Origin: Dolichospermum planctonicum
GTDB lineage: Bacteria > Cyanobacteriota > Cyanobacteriia > Cyanobacteriales > Nostocaceae
Length of the DNA stretch: 64,000 bases
NCBI RefSeq assembly: GCF_005402965.1
Contig: NZ_BJCF01000005.1
Location: 1-64,000, forward strand
Direction: 5' to 3'
Below are positions 36,671-45,764 of the stretch, piece after piece (position 1 is the stretch's first letter; the number at the start of each line of letters is the position of its first letter). The notes beneath the pieces are model-generated. The model saw nothing but the letters and a program-made list of their open reading frames with translations. It had not been told where the DNA came from and searched no databases. The translations under genes and the position numbers were made by a program.

Positions 36671-36979
36671 ATGACTGGAAAAGAATTACGCCAACTGTTA
36701 ATTAATAAATGGGGACAACCCTATGATGTCCAGTTTCGCCGCACCCAGGGTAAAATCTTCTTGCAAATCATGTGGAAGTACCAAGGCCAAGCTTCTTTCC
36801 CCTTGAGCGAAAGCGATTACCAAGATCATCTTGACAGCATTGCTAATTATCTCCATGCTTTAGGAGGAACACAACAAGTAGAAACTTTTATTACCGATAC
36901 CAAAGAGCGTCCCCGTCTCGGTAAAGCAGTTAGCATTCCTCTTGATTTGGGTGAACGTGCCTCCGAATGGATTGTCTAA
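36671..36979 (+). CDS. DUF3067 family protein
   Basis: 102 residues. It matches the small conserved family found in cyanobacteria and plastids: MTGKELRQLLINKWGQPYDV at the start, FRRTQGKIFLQIMWKYQGQ, then RPRLGKAVSIPLDLG near the end. No signal peptide or membrane helix. The function is not established from sequence. The position beside petC-petA, divergent from petC, suggests a link with photosynthetic electron transport, but this is inference. The start codon directly follows a heptamer array, with no ribosome-binding motif visible. Confidence 0.8.
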   Translation: MTGKELRQLLINKWGQPYDVQFRRTQGKIFLQIMWKYQGQASFPLSESDYQDHLDSIANYLHALGGTQQVETFITDTKERPRLGKAVSIPLDLGERASEWIV

Positions 36980-37237
36980 AAATTAGGGTATAGTGGGTTA
37001 GGCCAATACAATAAAATATCACTATGAGTTAAAAATTCCCGATTTAAGATATAAATAAAAATAAAATTATCGGGCAGAAAATAAGATATCTGTTACTATC
37101 TACACCTATAGTGCTAGATCAACACGGTATTAATAAAGCTATGATTATGAGACGGTTTTGGCAGCCTAGTATGCTCTAGGTGAATTATGTTAATTTTTAC
37201 GAGATGCTACGAGAACACAGTGCAGGGGACGTAAGCT

Positions 37238-39532
37238 GTGCGAATTCCGCTCGATTACTACAGAATTTTGGGATTACCGTTAGCGGCAACTGAGGAACAA
37301 TTGCGCCAGGCATACAGCGATCGCATTGTCCAACTACCGCGACGGGAGTATTCAACTACGGCTATATCTTCTCGCAAAGACTTAATTTCAGAAGCTTATA
37401 TGGTTTTATTAGATGCTAAAAAGCGCAAGTCCTACGATGAGCTTTATCTATCTCATATCTATACTGATAACACAACTGCTGATCAAGCGCCATTGCCCCT
37501 ATCTCCCACAGAGACTAACTCCCAACGTCTTGATCCTTCAACTCTCAGCATCGAAATCAGCCCAGACCGATTTGTTGGTTCTTTGTTAATTCTCCAAGAA
37601 CTAGGAGAATATGAGTTGGTATTAAAACTTGGTCGTCCGTACTTAGTCAATAAAACTGGTAAAATTAGCGTCAAAACAGGTAATCGTCTCACTCAAACCG
37701 AAATTCCCGAAAACCCAAATTTACCAGATATTGTCCTCACAGTGTCTTTAGCTTGTCTAGAGCTAGGACGGGAAGAATGGCAACAAGGTAACTATGAAAA
37801 TGCGGCAGTTTCTTTAGAAACAGGTGAAGAATTATTGGCCAGGGAAGGATTATTTCCCACGGTTCGCGCCGAAATGACGGCTGATCTTTACAAACTCCGT
37901 CCTTATAGAATTTTGGAACTATTAGCACTGCCAAAAGAACAGGTCGCTAAACGCCAACAAGGACTAGAATTATTACAAGGTATTTTAGAAGATCGTGGCG
38001 GCATTGATGGCAGTGGCAATGATCAATCAGGGTTAAATATAGATGATTTTTTGCGATTTATCCAGCAAATTCGGCATTTTTTAACAGTATCAGAACAGCA
38101 TAAACTCTTTGAATTAGAAAGTAAACGTCCTTCAGCCGTGGCCACATATTTAGCAGTATACTCCTTAATCGCCAGAGGTTTTGCCCAACGACAACCAGCT
38201 TTAATTCGCCAAGCCAAGCAAATGTTAATGCAATTAGCAAAACGCCAAGATGTACATTTAGAACAATCTCTTTGTGCTTTGCTGATGGGACAAACCGAAG
38301 AAGCCACCCGTGTTTTAGAACTAAGTCAAGAATATGAAGCTTTAGCGTTTATTCGAGAAAAATCCCAAGACTCACCCGACCTGTTGCCAGGACTGTGTTT
38401 ATACACTGAAAAATGGTTACAAAAAGAAGTATTTCCCCATTTTCGTGATTTAGCAAAACAGAAAGCCGCTTTAAAAGATTATTTTGCAGATAGACAAGTA
38501 CAGGCTTATTTAGAATCATTGCCTACAGATGCTCAAACAACTGAATGGGCAGTGATCAATCCTCAATCCTTTCCCCAGCCAGATACTAATCATTTCCCTC
38601 ACCATCCTCGTGAAACCGGAGAAACTCACCAATATCATCACCAACCATCCAACCCTGAGTTACTAGAAACACACCATAGCCCCCACCATGAACCTAGCCA
38701 GATTTCCATGCCAAGATGGAATCATGTTGCAACCAATGGAAGTGTAGCCAAGCAAGGATCACAAATACCCGTAACACCAACAGCGGCAACCCCCAACAGA
38801 AAACCACATCCAGGTAATAACATTTCTAAAGCAGCTACAAACCACCAGCACCCAAGGCGCAGACGACGCAAACCCAGCGCCAATAACATTCCACAACGTT
38901 TTTTACAGTCTCAAACTAATTTCCTCAGTAGCCTAGATCCGAAAACACGCTTAGTTTGGATGGTGTTCTTCTCATTAGGAGGAGTAGTAGTTTTTTCGTT
39001 GTTAGTATCAACAACTGTGGAATTGGTCAAAAATATCTTCTTTTCCAACCCATCATTAGAGGGAGAACAGTTAGCAATAGAACTAAATCAACCACCGATA
39101 ACCATTCCTGACCCCAACGGCCAACCTGAAGCAAGGGACGAAGAACTAACAAATAAGACAGCCAAGGAAGTAATTGAAACTTGGTTATCTGCTAAAGCAG
39201 CAGCTTTAGGGGAAAATCATGACATTGATGGTTTAAACAAAATTTTAACAGGTCAGGTTTTATCGCAATGGCGTTCATTAGCCCAGCAAGAACAAGAAGA
39301 TAAACGCTATCGGCAATATAAACATGATGTAAAAGTAGAATCTGTCTCTAAAAAAGGCACAGATAAAAATTATGTATCTGTAGACGCTACGGTACAAGAA
39401 GTTACTCATTTCTATGAAAATAGCCGACAAAAAAAGTCTTCTCATGAAAACTTGCGTGTTCGCTATGAGTTGGTTCACAAAGAAGGTAAATGGCTAATTC
39501 AGCGAATGTCAGTAATTCAGACGTTTTTGTAA
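37238..39532 (+). CDS. ftn2: Cell division protein Ftn2 (ZipN/ARC6 homologue)
   Basis: 764 residues with GTG start at 37238, fitting the conserved opening RIPLDYYRILGLPLAATEEQ. The N-terminal ~70 residues are a DnaJ-like domain (YDELYLSH). A long helical region runs to ~430, followed by a low-complexity His/Pro/Asn-rich linker (~430-560). One membrane helix lies near 572-598 (VWMVFFSLGGVVVFSLLVST). The C-terminal domain (~640-764; ETWLSAKAAALGENHDIDGL) is the ARC6-like/IMS domain. It anchors the FtsZ ring to the membrane and recruits other division proteins. With SepF at 12 kb, two FtsZ tethers are in this window. Confidence 0.95.
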   Translation: MRIPLDYYRILGLPLAATEEQLRQAYSDRIVQLPRREYSTTAISSRKDLISEAYMVLLDAKKRKSYDELYLSHIYTDNTTADQAPLPLSPTETNSQRLDPSTLSIEISPDRFVGSLLILQELGEYELVLKLGRPYLVNKTGKISVKTGNRLTQTEIPENPNLPDIVLTVSLACLELGREEWQQGNYENAAVSLETGEELLAREGLFPTVRAEMTADLYKLRPYRILELLALPKEQVAKRQQGLELLQGILEDRGGIDGSGNDQSGLNIDDFLRFIQQIRHFLTVSEQHKLFELESKRPSAVATYLAVYSLIARGFAQRQPALIRQAKQMLMQLAKRQDVHLEQSLCALLMGQTEEATRVLELSQEYEALAFIREKSQDSPDLLPGLCLYTEKWLQKEVFPHFRDLAKQKAALKDYFADRQVQAYLESLPTDAQTTEWAVINPQSFPQPDTNHFPHHPRETGETHQYHHQPSNPELLETHHSPHHEPSQISMPRWNHVATNGSVAKQGSQIPVTPTAATPNRKPHPGNNISKAATNHQHPRRRRRKPSANNIPQRFLQSQTNFLSSLDPKTRLVWMVFFSLGGVVVFSLLVSTTVELVKNIFFSNPSLEGEQLAIELNQPPITIPDPNGQPEARDEELTNKTAKEVIETWLSAKAAALGENHDIDGLNKILTGQVLSQWRSLAQQEQEDKRYRQYKHDVKVESVSKKGTDKNYVSVDATVQEVTHFYENSRQKKSSHENLRVRYELVHKEGKWLIQRMSVIQTFL

Positions 39533-39568
39533 TTAGTTAGTTGAGTGAGTTGTGCGTTGTCAGTTTTT

Positions 39569-39764
39569 CCCTGTTACCTGTCCCCTGTTACCTGTCCCCT
39601 GTCACCTGTCCCCTGTCACCTGTCCCCTGTCTCCTGTCCCCTGTCACCTGTCACCTGTCCCCTGTCACCTGTCCCCTGTCACCTGTCCCCTGTCACCTGT
39701 CCCCTGTTCCCTGTCCCCTGTTCCCTGTTCCCTGTTCCCTGTCCCCTGTTCCCTGTTCCCTGTT
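39569..39764. repeat. STRR heptanucleotide array, 28 units
   Basis: 196 bp made only of CCCTGTC, ACCTGTC, CCCTGTT and ACCTGTT heptamers in uninterrupted 7-bp register (28 units), 36 bp after the ftn2 stop. It belongs to the CCCCTGT-like class (STRR1) of heterocystous cyanobacteria. As 7 is not a multiple of 3, all three frames stay open, creating false ORFs. Confidence 0.92.
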
Positions 39765-40139
39765 ATAAATATTCTCCTTTGCCTGAAATGTTATGAAATC
39801 TTGACAATAATACCCTAGTTAACGGCAATATGTTAAGGTTTCATGACAAAACGATCCCCAAAGGGCTGATAACTACGTGAAATACGGTAAAATCCATGTT
39901 TAGACCCCTTGATTCCTGGATAGTTTTACTGGTTAATATTTACTTAACAACTCTTTGCAATTCTCAAGCTAAGAATTTAGAGCAGTTGGGATCTTAATAA
40001 AAAAAACAGACAGTAAACAAATTTAAAACTGGGGTTTTGTCCAGGAGTCAGTGATAAAAAAATCTGGGTAGATGATATTTGATCAAACTCTATTTTAACC
40101 CGGAAAAACTTACCTTTCAAACTACTGGAGGCCAAATTA
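39765..40139. other. Leader region of the DUF4912 gene
   Basis: About 375 bp without a gene. A good ribosome site GGAGG lies at 40127-40131, 8 bp before ATG 40140. No terminator or riboswitch was recognised. Confidence 0.45.
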
Positions 40140-41378
40140 ATGGCAAAAGAACGCCCACCGCTAGAAGAGATGACACTACGGCAATTACGTAAAGTTGCCA
40201 GTGAATATTGTATATCTCGCTATAGCAGAATGCGTAAATCGCAATTATTAACATCAATTCAAGATGTTCAGCGTAGCAAATTCTCACTCAGTTCATCTCG
40301 TACACAGGAGGCACAAGAAACCGTGGAAGCAACAAAATTTGAATTAGGCCAAGAAGATCGTACTGGTGGTTCTCTTGCTGATGTTGATGAAGCACTAGGG
40401 GATTTACCCGCAGGTTATGGTGAAAGCCGGATAGTTCTATTACCCCGCGATCCTCAATGGGCTTATACTTACTGGGATATTCCTAACGACCATAAAGAAG
40501 AACTCCGTCGTCAAGGTGGACAGACCCTAGCTCTGCGGATTTATGATGTCACTGATGTTGATCTAGATTACCAAAGTCCTCACAGCTTGCAAGAATACCC
40601 TGCGGATGAACTAGCGAGAGAATGGTACTTGCCAATTCCCGTGAGCGATCGCGATTATGTGATAGATGTAGGTTATCGCACCGCTGATGGTGGCTGGTTA
40701 GTATTAGCCCGTTCTGCTAGAGTACATATTCCTCCCGTCTATCCTTCCGATTGGATTGAAGATGTCTTTATCACTGTAGACTTTGAAGAAGACTTACGCG
40801 CTAAGACCTTCTATGAACTAGTTCCCCCATCTAAGAAATTACCAACTGTTACTGCTAGTGGTGGAAACCCGATTTACGAACAAATCTTTGGCCTAGCAGA
40901 ATCCGCTGAAGCTCAACGAGTTGCGGGTTCTCTATTCGGTTCTATGCAGCACGTCCCTGGTTCTGCTGCTCCAGAACAAGCCATCAGTTCCTACGTTTTC
41001 CCATCTGGTGTAGGTATGTGGGCTGTTCCTAACGTATCTGGTTTAACTATGTCCGGTGTGGGAATGTCCGGTTTCTCCGCTGGTGCTGTTCCCGCGCGTC
41101 CCCGCAAATTCTGGTTAGTTGCTGATGCTGAATTGATTGTTTACGGTGCAACCGAACCTGATGCAAATGTCACTATTGGTGGTCGTCCCATTAAACTCAA
41201 TTCGGATGGTACATTCCGCTTCCAAATGTCTTTCCAAGATGGTTTAATTGACTACCCAATTCTAGCTATTGCGGCTGATGGTGAGCAATCTCGTTCTATT
41301 CACATGAAGTTTGAGCGGGAAACACCTTCTCGTAATACTAATACCAAAGATGAAGCTGTTCTGGAATGGCTTGCATAA
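40140..41378 (+). CDS. DUF4912 protein with N-terminal SAP/Rho-N-like domain
   Basis: 412 residues. Residues ~8-48 (LEEMTLRQLRKVASEYCI; RMRKSQLLTSIQDVQ) look like the Rho termination factor N-terminal or SAP fold, which binds nucleic acid. Residues ~95-205 match DUF4912 (RIVLLPRDPQWAYTYWDIP; REWYLPIPVSDRDYVIDVGY). A Gly/Met/Ser-rich middle (~275-320) follows. The C-terminal beta-rich part (FWLVADAELIVYGATEPDAN; GRPIKLNSDGTFRFQ) also belongs to the family. The exact function is unknown. Codon use and a strong ribosome site suggest good expression. Followed by a clear terminator. Confidence 0.82.
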   Translation: MAKERPPLEEMTLRQLRKVASEYCISRYSRMRKSQLLTSIQDVQRSKFSLSSSRTQEAQETVEATKFELGQEDRTGGSLADVDEALGDLPAGYGESRIVLLPRDPQWAYTYWDIPNDHKEELRRQGGQTLALRIYDVTDVDLDYQSPHSLQEYPADELAREWYLPIPVSDRDYVIDVGYRTADGGWLVLARSARVHIPPVYPSDWIEDVFITVDFEEDLRAKTFYELVPPSKKLPTVTASGGNPIYEQIFGLAESAEAQRVAGSLFGSMQHVPGSAAPEQAISSYVFPSGVGMWAVPNVSGLTMSGVGMSGFSAGAVPARPRKFWLVADAELIVYGATEPDANVTIGGRPIKLNSDGTFRFQMSFQDGLIDYPILAIAADGEQSRSIHMKFERETPSRNTNTKDEAVLEWLA

Positions 41379-41421
41379 TTGCTGTATTTGAAGATTAACC
41401 ATAACTGCATTTGTTGATTTC

Positions 41422-41455
41422 ACCCACTATAGAAATAGTATAGTGGGTTTTTTAT
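41422..41455 (+). terminator. Rho-independent terminator after the DUF4912 gene
   Basis: Ten-base stem ACCCACTATA / TATAGTGGGT with a 7-nt loop and the T-rich tail TTTTTATT. Confidence 0.9.
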
Positions 41456-41484
41456 TGAAAAAAAACAAACAACTTCAACTGATT

Positions 41485-41590
41485 CAGGACTTACGCAACT
41501 GGCATAACAGATGAGATTGTAGTTAGGACTTTAGTCCTATCTTGGGGTCACTATGATAACACTCATCAGGGCTTTAGCCCTGACTACAAA
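41485..41590. repeat. MITE-like palindromic element upstream of the aldolase gene
   Basis: Starts CAGGACTTACGCAA (41485-41498). Two imperfectly complementary arms at 41519-41587 follow, each itself a small palindrome (GGACTTTAGTCC; AGGGCTTTAGCCCT). The end motif recurs inverted at 43826-43839. Confidence 0.65.
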
Positions 41591-41879
41591 CAAAAGATTA
41601 GAATTTTATTTTTTGTGACACTTACGTACATCCTAAAATATTTTTGTTGTTACTGAAACTTGATTCAATCAAATGCTAATATTTAGTACTTATTTATACT
41701 TGAACAGTACATAAATTGAGAAAATCAGCGAGGAAAATTTTTCAACATAAGCAACCACTACTAGCTATAATTTTTTATAAGTTGAAAAAAACATTAAGAT
41801 TAGCGTAAAAATTACATTAAAATAAAGATTACGCTTCTATTAAACTGACTGGCTGATACCCAAATTAGGAGGAATATAT
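41591..41879. promoter_or_regulatory. Aldolase upstream region with strong ribosome site
   Basis: AT-rich leader without a gene. AGGAGG at 41867-41872 is spaced 7 bp from ATG 41880, which fixes the start. Promoter elements were not assigned. Confidence 0.5.
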
Positions 41880-42953
41880 ATGGCGCTTGTACCTATGCGG
41901 TTGCTTTTGGATCACGCTGCTGAACACGGTTATGGCATTCCCGCTTTTAACGTTAACAACTTGGAGCAGATTCAGGCAATCATGAAAGCAGCGACTGAAA
42001 CAGACAGTCCTGTGATTTTACAAGCTTCTCGCGGCGCTCGTAATTATGCAGGGGAAAATTTCCTCCGCCACTTGATTTTAGCTGCGGTAGAAACCTATCC
42101 TCAGATTCCCATTGTCATGCACCAAGATCATGGTAATGCTCCTTCTACCTGCTACTCAGCTATTAAGAACAATTTCACCAGTGTAATGATGGATGGTTCT
42201 TTAGAAGCTGATGCTAAAACTCCTGCCAGCTTTGAATATAATGTTAGAGTTACCAGTGAAGTTGTCAACGTCGCTCACTCTTTAGGTGTCAGCGTTGAAG
42301 GTGAACTAGGTTGTTTGGGTTCTCTAGAAACTGGTGCTGGTGAAGCTGAAGACGGTCACGGTTTTGAAGGTACACTAGACCATTCTCAACTATTAACTGA
42401 TCCTGATGAAGCTGTTGACTTTGTAGAAGCTACTCAAGTAGATGCTTTGGCTGTAGCTATCGGTACTAGCCACGGTGCTTATAAGTTTACCCGCAAACCA
42501 ACTGGCGAAATTTTGGCTATTAGCCGCATTGAAGAAATTCACCGTCGTTTACCTAATACCCATTTGGTAATGCACGGTTCTTCTTCTGTCCCTGAAGATT
42601 TGTTGGCGCTAATTAACCAATATGGTGGCGAAATTCCTGAAACCTACGGTGTACCTGTAGAAGAAATTCAAAAAGGTATTAAGAGTGGTGTACGTAAGGT
42701 AAATATTGACACCGATAACCGTTTAGCGATTACTGCGGCTGTGCGGGAAGCTTTGGCGGCTAACCCCAAGGAATTTGATCCTCGTCACTTCCTCAAACCT
42801 TCTATTAAATATATGCAGAAGGTTTGCGCTGACCGTTATGTACAGTTTGGTACTGCTGGTAATGCAAGCAAGATTAAGCAAGTTTCTTTGGAAGATTTTG
42901 CTGCTAAGTATGCTAAGGGTGAATTGGTCATGAGGGCTGCTGCTAAGGTTTAA
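41880..42953 (+). CDS. fbaA: Class II fructose-bisphosphate aldolase (Calvin-cycle type)
   Basis: 357 residues. Zinc-ligand and active-site motifs are HQDHGN near residue 80, [13 protein letters not shown] near residue 140, [12 protein letters not shown] and [12 protein letters not shown]. The C-terminal [21 protein letters not shown] fits the longer class II B subtype used in photosynthetic bacteria. It joins dihydroxyacetone phosphate with glyceraldehyde-3-phosphate (or erythrose-4-phosphate) in carbon fixation and works in reverse in glycolysis. Single gene with its own strong ribosome site and terminator, consistent with high expression. Confidence 0.96.
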   Translation: MALVPMRLLLDHAAEHGYGIPAFNVNNLEQIQAIMKAATETDSPVILQASRGARNYAGENFLRHLILAAVETYPQIPIVMHQDHGNAPSTCYSAIKNNFTSVMMDGSLEADAKTPASFEYNVRVTSEVVNVAHSLGVSVEGELGCLGSLETGAGEAEDGHGFEGTLDHSQLLTDPDEAVDFVEATQVDALAVAIGTSHGAYKFTRKPTGEILAISRIEEIHRRLPNTHLVMHGSSSVPEDLLALINQYGGEIPETYGVPVEEIQKGIKSGVRKVNIDTDNRLAITAAVREALAANPKEFDPRHFLKPSIKYMQKVCADRYVQFGTAGNASKIKQVSLEDFAAKYAKGELVMRAAAKV

Positions 42954-43007
42954 TCTTTCTTAGCAATAAATTAAGGTGTAGCTAGGCTATGCCTTTACAG
43001 AAGTAAA

Positions 43008-43037
43008 CTGGGAAACGTTACTGTTTCCCGGTTTTTT
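43008..43037 (+). terminator. Rho-independent terminator after the aldolase gene
   Basis: Stem CTGGGAAAC / GTTTCCCGG (43008-43016 and 43023-43031) followed by six T. Confidence 0.92.
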
Positions 43038-43132
43038 ATATTAATTGTAATTACCTATAAATTTACTTGAGAATAACATCCCTGTGATGAATGTGATATG
43101 GTAAGACAATGGCGTAAATAAGGCTATCTGTT

Positions 43133-43615
43133 ATGACTACCAATTTACAATCTACATTCTTAAGTAGTTATATTTATGATCAGGATTATTGTTTGTGGAT
43201 AGAAACTACAGCTAATTTATTACGTAATCACCAACTAGAACAAGTTGATTTTGAGCATTTGATTGCAGAAATAGAGGACATGGGGAAAGAAAAACGACGT
43301 GAATTAAAAAACCGACTCATAGTTTTACTAATGCACTTGCTTAAATATCAATTTCAACCTGAAAAACGTTCTTCTAGTTGGGTAAGTACAATTTGGGAAC
43401 AGTTTTATCAAATTGAATCTTTATTGGAGGATAGTCCTAGTCTCAAACCTTATTATTTAGAACTATTTTCTGATTGTTATTTAAAAGCTGTTCGCGCTAC
43501 TAGTACGGAAACTAAATTATCTATTCAGGTTTTTCCTATTGACTCTCCTTTTGAGCCTTTGGATGTCATTAATTCTGATTTTATCATGACACTGCTGAGT
43601 CAGGAGGAAATTTAA
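43133..43615 (+). CDS. DUF29 family protein
   Basis: 160 residues. Family pattern visible: YDQDYCLWIETTANLLRNHQ, DFEHLIAEIEDMGKEKRREL, then LLMHLLKYQFQPEKRSSSWV and YYLELFSDCYLKAVRATSTE. DUF29 proteins are short, helical and greatly expanded in cyanobacteria. Their function is not established, though many sit near mobile or toxin-antitoxin-like genes. No signal peptide or membrane helix. Single gene. Confidence 0.85.
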   Translation: MTTNLQSTFLSSYIYDQDYCLWIETTANLLRNHQLEQVDFEHLIAEIEDMGKEKRRELKNRLIVLLMHLLKYQFQPEKRSSSWVSTIWEQFYQIESLLEDSPSLKPYYLELFSDCYLKAVRATSTETKLSIQVFPIDSPFEPLDVINSDFIMTLLSQEEI

Positions 43616-43719
43616 TTTTTATTTTTGGTTAAATTAGTGTAATTGTCATTAGCTAAACTTAAATTTAGTTTAAGTTAATTATATTTTAAATCTTCTATTT
43701 GGCGGTGATTTGTAATTCA

Positions 43720-43872
43720 ATATAACGTTCGCGTAGCGTGTCGATAGCTTGCGTAGCGACGCAGGAGCTATAGACATACCACTCCAGGCACAGACAACAG
43801 ATATGGGGGTTTAGGGAGGGATATTTTGCGTAAGTCCTGTGTAGGAATGATCGCGGGCAAGATGCCCGCACT
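43720..43872. repeat. Composite of dispersed intergenic repeats
   Basis: Contains GCGTAGCG-type repeats (GTTCGCGTAGCGTG, then TTGCGTAGCGACGC) and TTGCGTAAGTCCTG at 43826-43839, the inverse of 41485-41498. A palindrome GCGGGCAAGATGCCCGC lies close to the stop codon of the amidase gene. Likely remains of MITE-like elements; no gene is seen. Confidence 0.6.
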
Positions 43873-43875
43873 ACA

Positions 43876-44688
43876 TTAAAATACGCGATGTTGTAAAGAT
43901 GGCATTTGTCGGCGTACTTGTTCTAATCGAGTAGGTTTAATTTCGGCGATCGCTACTCCCGGTTTTTCGCCGGCATCTGCTAAAATTACACCCCAGGGGT
44001 CTATAATCATAGCGTGTCCATGGGTTTGGCGACGGTGATAATTATTACCAGTTTGAGCAGGAGCAATCACGTAGCAGGTATTTTCTATCGCCCTAGATTG
44101 TAACAATACTTGCCAATGGTCTTTCCCTGTAAAAGCCGTAAAAGCAGCGGGTATAAATAAGATATCTGCACCGTGACTGGATAAATGGCGATATAATTCA
44201 GGGAAACGGACATCATAACAAATAGACAGGCCAATTTTGCCCAAATCAGGGGAAGAATAGACAGAAGGTAATTCTTGTCCAGCTTTGACGGTACTTGATT
44301 CTTGATAAGTGTTACCATCAGGGACATTGACATCAAATAGGTGTACTTTTTGGTAACGGGCGAGTTCTTGACCGTTAGGACTGACAAGTAACGCTGTATT
44401 ATAGACCTTACCATTACCATTTACAGGGATAGGGAAGCCGCCGCCGAGAATGGTAACTTGAAAACGTTGTGCCATTTGGTGAAGAAATGTTTCCGTGGCT
44501 TGGGCGATCGCATTTCCTTGTGCTATTTTATCCTTTTCTTCACCCATAAAAGAGAAATTTTCTGGTAAACCCACTAATTCCGCACCTTGACGCACGGCCA
44601 AATCAATTAATTCTTCTGCTTGGTCCAAATTTTTTTGTAAATCCGGTACACTGGTCATTTGAATAGCGGCGGCTAAATAAGACTTCAT
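43876..44688 (-). CDS. Nitrilase-superfamily amidohydrolase
   Basis: 270 residues. Glu-Lys-Cys catalytic triad seen in LPENFSFM (Glu near residue 43), YQKVHLFDVNVP (Lys) and LSICYDVRFPELY (Cys). This pattern, with DVRFPELYR and AFTAFTGKDHW, fits the Nit1/Nit2 branch. That branch hydrolyses deaminated glutathione or omega-amides of 2-oxo acids in metabolite repair. The exact substrate is inferred. Cytoplasmic. It lies alone on the minus strand, with 297 bp to the HAD gene. Confidence 0.88.
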   Translation of the reverse strand: MKSYLAAAIQMTSVPDLQKNLDQAEELIDLAVRQGAELVGLPENFSFMGEEKDKIAQGNAIAQATETFLHQMAQRFQVTILGGGFPIPVNGNGKVYNTALLVSPNGQELARYQKVHLFDVNVPDGNTYQESSTVKAGQELPSVYSSPDLGKIGLSICYDVRFPELYRHLSSHGADILFIPAAFTAFTGKDHWQVLLQSRAIENTCYVIAPAQTGNNYHRRQTHGHAMIIDPWGVILADAGEKPGVAIAEIKPTRLEQVRRQMPSLQHRVF

Positions 44689-44985
44689 AGATTCAAGAAC
44701 AAACGGTAGATTGAAACAATACAGATATTCAATAAGTAGGTTAGCGTCAAAAATTGTCGTTATGACAAGAGGAAAGAGGATTGGGGAAATTTTACTTTTC
44801 CTTACATACTGTGGTTTTTTGTGCCTCTCTACTCATATCTTTATATCATCTTTATATCATATTAGTTTGAACAATTTACAACACCTATCTTCCGCATTCA
44901 CCCAATGGTTTAAAATCTATTTCACAGATGATATTTTTATTGTCAGTGGAAGCAAACTACAAGCTAGATATTATGCTAGATAGTA

Positions 44986-45639
44986 TTACAGACTGGGATT
45001 ACGGTTAATCCAAATCGCTCTCATTCCTGCTGCTTTAGCACCTTGATAGTCATCCCTGATACTGTCGCCAATGTGCCATGCGTCTTCCGGGGAACAATTG
45101 TGCTTTTTTAAAGCGATTTTAAAAATTTCTGGATCTGGTTTAGCGGCACGGACTTGAGTAGAAATGGTGACAGAAGTAAAATATTCTTTCAGCCCCAAAC
45201 CTTGTAATACCAAGTATAAACGGGAATCAAAATTAGATAAAACACCCAATTCAACCCCTAAGCGTCGCCAGTTCATTAAAGCTAAGAGAACATCAGGATA
45301 AACATACCAAGGTTCAGGAGTACCAAAGTGAATATAAAGTTCACTAAAAAAAGCGGAAAAATCAGTAAAATCTTTGAGAACACCTGCACCTTCAAAAGTA
45401 TTTAAAGCAATAATGCGCCACCAATCATATTCGCGTTGGGGAATATCTTTAATATCTGTGTTAGGAAATATAGGTGGTGGTGCGGACTTAAAGCTTTTAA
45501 TAAAGTTTTGATCTAAAATTTGGGCGGAAACTTCGACACCAAATTCCTGGGCGATTTGTCGGTAAATTTCACCTATACTAGTTTTAACACCAAACAATGT
45601 GCCTACAGCATCTAAAAAAATTACTTTGGGTTTTTTCAT
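44986..45639 (-). CDS. HAD-superfamily hydrolase-like protein
   Basis: 217 residues. Motif I is FLDAVGTLFG: the nucleophile Asp is present but the second Asp of DxDGT is Val. Motif II GVLSNFDSRL, a lysine in RAAKPDPEIFKIAL and motif IV HIGDSIRDDYQGAKAAGM are intact. A helical cap fills ~20-100. The group resembles the REG-2/HDHD3-like HAD branch found in cyanobacteria and plants. Because the second Asp normally acts as general acid/base in phosphatases, activity may be weak or different. Substrate unknown. Confidence 0.82.
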   Translation of the reverse strand: MKKPKVIFLDAVGTLFGVKTSIGEIYRQIAQEFGVEVSAQILDQNFIKSFKSAPPPIFPNTDIKDIPQREYDWWRIIALNTFEGAGVLKDFTDFSAFFSELYIHFGTPEPWYVYPDVLLALMNWRRLGVELGVLSNFDSRLYLVLQGLGLKEYFTSVTISTQVRAAKPDPEIFKIALKKHNCSPEDAWHIGDSIRDDYQGAKAAGMRAIWINRNPSL

Positions 45640-45715
45640 AATAATTAATATTTAAGTCCTCAGTAGTGGGTAAATACATAGCAATGATATCTGAATTTGT
45701 GTGGCTTACGTTTCA

Positions 45716-45746
45716 GATCCCCGACTTCTGCGAGAAATCGGGGATC
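45716..45746. terminator. Hairpin between HAD and NDH-2 genes
   Basis: GATCCCCGA and TCGGGGATC pair perfectly around a 13-nt loop. It lies 18 bp beyond the NDH-2 stop codon (minus strand), so it likely ends that transcript. A degraded relative lies at 33632. Confidence 0.7.
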
Positions 45747-45764
45747 TTGATCTTAATTTTGAAA

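Noticed and set aside
39569-39764. Heptamer array as a CRISPR array
   Set aside because: Units are 7 bp with no spacers, and no cas genes are in the window.
39541-39818. Overlapping open frames through the heptamer array
   Set aside because: A 7-bp repeat without stop codons stays open in all three frames; the predicted peptides are pure repeats of the LSPVPCH kind with no protein character.
44711-44983. 90-codon plus-strand ORF with a hydrophobic segment
   Set aside because: TTG start, no ribosome site, no recognised family; it lies between two minus-strand genes and may be chance, although a small membrane protein cannot be fully excluded.
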